64,000 nucleotides of DNA from Theocolax elegans (taxonomy: Eukaryota; Arthropoda; Insecta; Hymenoptera; Cerocephalidae): positions 38,255,175 to 38,319,174 of the forward strand of contig CM047426.1 in NCBI GenBank assembly GCA_026168455.1. The letters are read 5' to 3'. Both the position numbers and the translations under genes were made by a program. Of this stretch, positions 58,357-64,000 are shown piece after piece (the first letter of the stretch is position 1; each line of letters starts with the position of its first letter). The notes under the pieces were generated by a model that made no database searches, was not told the origin of the DNA, and worked only from the letters and a program-made list of their open reading frames with translations.

Positions 58357-59600
58357 TAACGCAAACGAGTTCACGTTAGAAGAATGAAAAGAAATTCATA
58401 GAGACCTTAGAGAACGATAAATAAGAATTCATAGGCTTGAGACAGCATTAACGGAGAAGGAAATCGCGATACTAGCAGATGTCTCAGAAACTCAGAAGGC
58501 CACTCTATATGCACTGAGAGATCAAGAGTTCGCCAATGAACAGCTAAAGGCACAGCTGATGGTAGAAACACGAAAACGTGAAAATTTAGAGAAAGTCGTA
58601 TTCACACCAACGGCCACCGCGACGCACACAAATTATACTCTTGATCAGACATTAAACACCGAGCCATGTACGTCTGCGGTGAAGAACCCGATAACGCCGG
58701 TTAGAAGTGCAACCAATTCGTGAATTTTACAGAATGAAGCATATCTGGATATCGTAATGAGGCAAAATTGCGGAAATGAAAAGAGCTGTTGACAATATGA
58801 AACGTACGGCAGCCGCAAGGAATTTTAATGTAGAGCACCAACCAGCTATGAACGATAATTTATATGTTCCTCCAAACGTTTATGTGAAAGAAACACTTGT
58901 GGCGTACCGCGATTCAACGATAATAACTTATACCAATTCGTAAGATCATGCAACAGAGTTGTGAAATCCATACCCAGAGCCTTGGAGGTCAAAATAGTAA
59001 AGCTTCTGAAGAATTCATGGACTCCATAAAGAAATCTCGATCGGAGCCACTGCTGAATTACATTTCCAGAATCACAGATTTAAAAGACGCTATGCTGGAC
59101 AGAAGATGCTACGATCTCAACGACGACCTCAACTAAAGAGAAATAGAATGGGAAGCAATTGAATGTTTCAGAGATCGATTACGATCAATCTTTAGAAATC
59201 GATTGAAAGATCCTCATCATTTATCTTTCCAAGAAGTCATGGACGATGCCATAGCCGTCGACAAGCAAATGAAGAGATGAAATAAAACATGGATTAAATA
59301 GATCTAGTAACTACCAAGTATATAATGATTATAGAGATCATTCACACGACTTCAGACGTTAATCGGTACATAAAGATATTGATTACAAACAAAATAATTA
59401 CCGTAACAACGAAGTAAGCGGCCCGAATAGAGAAATCGCAAGAGATTTTAAGCACAATAATGACACCAGAAATAAAGATTTTACACGTTCCCACAATCAA
59501 AAACCGGATAATAATAACTAGAGAAGTAAAGATTATGACAAAAAGTTTACTGACCATCAACCACGCGGAAATTCAACCACCTGTGGATACAGCAAATACC
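58357..59600 (+). pseudogene. Gypsy-type gag, heavily decayed
   Basis: Starts with a helical, coiled-coil-like segment (LETALTEKEIAILADVSETQ, LRDQEFANEQLKAQLMVETR) interrupted by TGA and TAA codons at likely Trp or Gln/Lys positions. Further on, FMDSIKKSRSEPLLNYISRI, EAIECFRDRLRSIFRNRLKD and FQEVMDDAIAVDKQMK match the capsid region of Gypsy Gag. An Asn-rich part leads to TTCGYSKYLGHTINEC, a CCHC knuckle whose second Cys is Ser. Most stops could arise by single G-to-A or C-to-T changes, suggesting age. Confidence 0.65.
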
Positions 59601-60999
59601 TCGGACATACCATAAATGAGTGTCGCAAGTTACAGTGGAAAAATCGACAGCAAAATAAGTATGCAGCGCACCAGGAAATGGCAATTCGGTGACCAACAAG
59701 GAAAGCCCGATGAACCAAATATCAATGCGCTCATCTACCTCATACGAGTAGGTCGGGATTATACTATACCTCATGTGCAAATATTATCTAATGATTTTGT
59801 AGCAGATAATATCGATACCATGCTAGACTCAGGCGCTTAACCCAACGTAATTAAAGTATCAAAATTGCAATCTCACATTAAAATAGACAGAGATCGAGTA
59901 CCTATATTAGTGGGAATTGGTGGAGAGGATATGTATCCCATCGGAACATGCACAATTAACTTCTATGGCCAACCATGTGAACTCGTTGTAGTAAAAGATA
60001 AAGGATACGTTTCCTCTCAAAGCCGCAGCTTTACTAGGTTCTATGTTCTTAAAGGATAGAAAGGCAAAACTGGACGTTAAAACCGATAGACTGACTTTTG
60101 ATAAAGAAGTACTTTATTTTACGAATATTAAACAAACAGCTATTATCGGAGCCTTCAAATGTCGAACAGTGATAATACAACTGACAAATCCCGAAGAATC
60201 AGAGTATTGGTGTGTACCAAATATTGAATTCTCTGTTGATATAGAAGATGAAAGCGATACGGATGCCGAGATTTATTTAACTGAAACAAAATTATTACCT
60301 GTAGAAAAGATGTCCCCTATAAATTCCAAGAGGAATTCGGATTTAGAATATTTAGATAAAATGTTAGATAAGCTAATACCAATGGATATCGATTCGAGGT
60401 ATGCCCCCACCTTCGACGATAGTGACTCCACAATTGCAGAGGATGCCGAAACAGCGCCAATAATACATAGTCGTTCCCATATGGAAGATGACACCACAAA
60501 CCTTGAAGTACTTAATGAACCACAGTCTATAAGATCATCAGAGGACCTTCACGAAAACAATTCAAACGTCCCTAAATCGTCTGATAGTAGTATGAGTTTA
60601 CACTCATTACATAACAATTATATCAACTCAGAGAAGGTCGAAAGTATATTTAACATTTCCACGTTGTTTAATAAGTACGTAGCCGAACAGGAGGATGTAA
60701 CCACCATTAAATCCGATGACATACTTATTATTGACTACACAGAGGTACAATCTTATCTGAGCAAAGGATTTTCTGATTTAACGACAATCACTGAAACATA
60801 TATAGTAATCAAAAAACCAAAGAAAGACTCCAAGTTGTTCCTACACAAAAACAAAGGAGGAGTATACAGTTTAACCAAGGCAACCAGAAATGGTAGAGTG
60901 TTAGAAGAAATTCCTCAGGACCATCTAAACGAATATTCGCGGAGAAGACTAGTCGAACTCGTAGCAAGAACGAATGATGCCTTACATTTAAAAGGATAA
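59601..60999 (+). pseudogene. Gypsy-type protease and long acidic spacer
   Basis: Protease motif TMLDSGA at about 59817-59837, cut by a TAA at 59838-59840 with NVIKVSKL after it; flap-like VGIGGEDMYPIG follows. A frame change near 60045 opens a 318-aa frame. It finishes the protease domain and continues as an acidic, Ser-rich spacer (DESDTDAEIYL, DDSDSTIAEDAE). The spacer ends in a basic block (VIKKPKKDSKLFLHKNKGG) before the RT. A spacer this long between protease and RT is unusual for Gypsy elements. No other domain recognised. Confidence 0.6.
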
Positions 61000-62358
61000 C
61001 CATTATCATCGACAAATTTCATACAGCATAAGAAAACCTACGACGTTATACCTGTGAATATAAAACAATATTCGATTCAACAAAAATTACAAAAGATTGT
61101 TTATGAACAGGTGACCAAATTACTCGAAACGGGAGTGATCGAAAGGAGCGATTCCCCATATAACAACCCCCTTTGGGTGGTCATGCAGCGCGACGACAAT
61201 TAAGGAAATGCACAATGGAGGGTAGTTGTCGACTTCAGCAAGCTTAACGAGAAAGCAAAACCATACCCATTTCCTATTCCAAACATCACACATTTAGTCG
61301 AGCAGTTAGAAGGCGCTCGCCACTTTTTTGTAGCTGACATGTACAGCGGTTTCCATCAAATTGAAATTAGACCCTGCGTCAGAGAGAAAACAGCTTTTTC
61401 TACTTTCTTTGGACATTATCATTTTAAAAGAATGCCTTTCAGAATATCAACGGCGCCCAATACTTTCCAAGAATTAACCAATAAAATAATCGGACAGAAA
61501 CCCCTTAGCAAATCACCAGATAAAAGAACGAAAGGATTGTTAGGAAACATAAATGACGTCATAATATTCGCCGAAACTTTGGAAGATCTAGATGAGGTAT
61601 TTGTCGAATTTTCGGAAAAACTAAAGTCGGCAAATTTAAAACTAAATCCAGCAAAATGTCAATATCATAAAGATTCTGTAATATTCTTAGGATATTCTGC
61701 AAGCCAAAAGAGATTGGAACTGAATCCCAGAAATATCGAAGCAATAGTGAACTTTCCAGTTCCTGAAACGCAAAAGAATATACGCCAATTCCTAGGCTTG
61801 TGCGGCTATTACAGGCATTTTATAGAGAATATGTCAAAAATCGCAAAACCTATGACGAACTTACTGAAAAAGGATACAAAGTTTTTATGGGGAGAAGAAC
61901 AGACAACGGCTTTTGAAACTCTGAAAAAGAAATTAATCGGAACCGAGCCTCACGCACGGAGTGTCGAAAAATCTCTTACGGCTACAGAGACCAGATACAG
62001 TACCATAGAAAAAGAAATGTTCGCAATGCTGTATTGCGCAAATCAATTCGAGTACTTTCTCATTGGCAGAAAGTTCACTTTCATCACCGACCACAAACCT
62101 TTAGTATGGCTACACAAGATTAAAGATTCATCGTCAAGATTAAAGAACTGGTATTTCAAGCTGACTGAGAAATTTCAATTCGACGTTACCTACCAACCCG
62201 GAAAAACAAATTACTTTGCAGACGTATTGTCCCGCTATCCTTCAGATCGTAAGGAAATTAATGTAGCTAGAAAGAAACCTGAAATATCATCCTACGACAC
62301 GGAACCGCCAGCCACGATACAAGAACTACGATCCCTTGTTATCATCTTCATCCCCTGA
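61000..62358 (+). pseudogene. Gypsy-type reverse transcriptase and RNase H, inactivated
   Basis: RT begins with LLETGVIERSDSPYNNPLWV; a TAA lies at 61201-61203. VVDFSKLNEKAKPYPFPIPN, FFVADMYSGFHQIEI and FRISTAPNTFQELTNKI follow. The YxDD box reads NINDV (Asn at 61552-61554), so a catalytic Asp is lost. The RT tail (NIRQFLGLCGYYRHFIENM) leads to RNase H. There a deletion removes the TDAS segment between LIGTEP and HARSVEK, while ETRYSTIEKEMFAML and FITDHKPLVWL remain, then YQPGKTNYFADVLSRYP. No integrase follows. Confidence 0.8.
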
Positions 62359-62665
62359 AACTTTCTCCGTGCGGAATCGTCGTCTTGAAAACTTACCACA
62401 CATTAAGACGAACGAATTCAGTACAGTAACAGCCACGCACAATGCCGAGAGTCCTTCGCCTAGAATAACCGAAGTTACTGACTTACCAGGACCGATGGAT
62501 CATGCCATCAATGAATTGACTGACCCTTTTCCTTCACCAAACATAACCCAAGACATTGGCGCAGACAATACAGAATCGGCTAACGAAACAAACGTAACTA
62601 ACGATTGTTATAGCACGACAAACTCTGAGGGTCCAGGATCTCCTGCCTTAGTGTGGCAGTGTTAA
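62336..62665 (+). pseudogene. Unrecognised frame downstream of Gypsy RNase H
   Basis: A 109-aa frame overlapping the RNase H frame, Thr/Asn/Pro-rich (LPGPMDHAINELTDPFPSPN), with no domain that I recognise. It stands where integrase is expected. It may be a rearranged tail of the element or a linker that preceded a lost ORF. Confidence 0.3.
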
Positions 62666-62884
62666 CCCATCCGATTTTAATTCTTCCTTTTTCCAAGAGT
62701 GTTTCGGCGTCTTTGGAGTCAAACTCGCAAACCACCAGGGCTTAGCCGCGCGCATTTGCCCCGAAAATGTAAATTCTACGTTCCGCGGTGTTACCGAGTT
62801 CGCGGTTTATGGTGCCGGTCACTTCCTTGTCCGTCGTAATACATTCCAGGTCAAGAAACTCAAGCGTTGTCGCTTTTTGACCTG
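62651..62884 (+). pseudogene. Unrecognised ~77-codon open frame
   Basis: Open after a TAG near 62650 with no ATG start: FFQECFGVFGVKLANHQGLA, then NSTFRGVTEFAVYGAGHFLV and KKLKRCRFLT, stop TGA. The composition looks coding (mixed hydrophobic and charged, no low complexity), but I cannot name the family. It may be the last exon or C-terminus of a lost ORF of the adjacent retroelement. Confidence 0.3.
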
Positions 62885-63358
62885 AGCGTCCTTTCCAAAG
62901 GCGTCCTGTAAGGACATTTGGAATTTATGCCGCTTGTCTTGCTTCGTGAGTTCTTTCGTGAATTCTCCCAAACTTTTAAAATAAAATATATTAAGTCTGG
63001 CAAAAAGTATGCGATAGTCTTACCAGCTAGAATTTGCCAAGACTTTATAAGTTAGACATTTCCAAGACGTTCCCCAGACTTTTTTTTTACACGGGTTCCC
63101 TAACTTAAGGGGGTTCCAAAGTAAATTTTATGACTGTATTATCGACCTGCCGTCGATATAGTAGGTTGCATTATCAGTATACTACGCCATCTAGCGTACG
63201 ATTCAAATGATGTCGGTAGATGGCGTAGTTATACTAACACTGTGATTTGATTTTGTGGAGATAACATAACCTAAGCTTGAAGAAATTTATTCTCTATTGA
63301 TCAAGAGCCAAAAAAATTTTTTTTTTCTCTAACTTTGAGAATGTCTTTTTAGCGTGTA
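62885..63358. other. Intergenic DNA with a hairpin
   Basis: GTATACTACGCCATCTA (63177-63193) and TAGATGGCGTAGTTATAC (63217-63234) form an imperfect 17-bp stem with a 23-nt loop. 62990-63110 has several YTTGCCAAGACTTT-like repeats. No gene. Confidence 0.5.
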
Positions 63359-64000
63359 TGATAAATTCAGGATTAATTACTCATTATAGAATGGGCAATC
63401 AGACTTACAGTTCTGTACTTGCATAGTTACAAGCAATTTATACTTTTACTCACTATGGAGTGACAACAATTTTAATGATTTGTTCAATTTTTTAATAACT
63501 AAAAGTAAATATAATAATTACGAACAGTTATTAGCAATCATTGGGCTTGCATGAAAAATCCTATTCTGTAACTCAAATTATAGAATATCTTAATCCAATA
63601 AATGTTTTTTAATAGCGTGTAAGATATTTATAAATAATAATTGTATACTGCTATGTATAATTAAATCATTTAAAACATTTTTCATTTCATCATTTTTTTT
63701 ATAATCATAAACCTTTTTTATAAATTCAGTTACGTACTGATATATTTTTAATGCCTTAATCCGATAAATTCAGGATTGATTACTCATTATAGAGTGGGCA
63801 ATTAGGCTTACAGTTCTGCACTTGCATAGTTACAAATAATTGACACTTTTACTCACTATGGAGTGACAACAATATTAATAAATTGTTCAATTTTTTAATA
63901 ACCAAAATTAAATATAATAATTACGAACAGTTATTAGCAATCATTGGGCTTGCGTGAAAAATCCTATTCTGTAACTCAAATTATAGAATATCTTAATCCA
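63359..64000. repeat. ~405-bp tandem repeat, continuing past the window
   Basis: GATAAATTCAGGATTAATTACTC at 63359 recurs at 63764. The units share TGGGCAATCAGACTTACAGT, TTTACTCACTATGGAGTGAC and GGGCTTGCATGAAAAATCC. The second unit is cut by the window end. Confidence 0.85.

Overview
The window is a transposable-element graveyard from a eukaryote, with no host housekeeping gene that I can recognise. It looks like an insect, possibly a hymenopteran. The grounds are an A+T-rich background with long (TA)n, (GT)n and (GA)n runs; R1-clade LINE fragments; an intron-bearing THAP/P-element transposase; a Crypton-type tyrosine recombinase; and a Ty1/copia element whose primer-binding site matches the internal part of initiator tRNA-Met, as in Drosophila copia. 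The species call is inference; the element calls rest on visible motifs, terminal repeats and target-site duplications (TSDs).

Layout. 1-0.9 kb: R1-clade LINE ORF1 on the minus strand. 1.2-8.2 kb: two families of long palindromic repeats (A and B here) joined to (TA)n tracts, plus a hammerhead-like motif. 8.5-11 kb: a ~97-bp minisatellite inside a ~1.14-kb tandem duplication. 12.0-12.7 kb: a 716-bp TIR element with TA TSD. 13.5-20.5 kb: two minus-strand copies of one PHD-finger LINE family, with a 348-bp Helitron-like element and a tRNA-derived SINE between them. 22.5-29.2 kb: microsatellites, more palindromic repeats and an A+T-rich repeat family C. 28.5 kb: a third scrap of the PHD-finger LINE. 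29.2-31.3 kb: two overlapping R1-clade fragments. 31.4-34.2 kb: a ~174-bp satellite abutting a two-exon tyrosine recombinase (34.2-35.5 kb). 38.6-42.9 kb: a decayed THAP/P-element transposase. 43.4-46.1 kb: two solo LTRs. 46.2-54.2 kb: a complete 8.0-kb copia element with 5-bp TSD. 54.9-57.4 kb: a Gypsy fragment and another solo LTR. 58.4-62.9 kb: a decayed second Gypsy element. 63.4 kb to the end: a ~405-bp tandem repeat.

The copia element is the most informative feature. Its LTRs are almost identical where both are present, so it is young. Its gag can be read only across three exons with consensus splice sites and matching phases. Its whole internal region is crowded with YTAGA pentamers, in the untranslated parts too. 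It also carries a 649-bp tandem duplication in which one copy is full of 1-nt indels, which points to an assembly seam. The tyrosine recombinase is the only other gene that looks potentially intact.

Nothing here forms an operon or pathway. The links between features are nesting, shared ends and possible cross-mobilisation, such as the SINE on a LINE tail and the recombinase beside a satellite.
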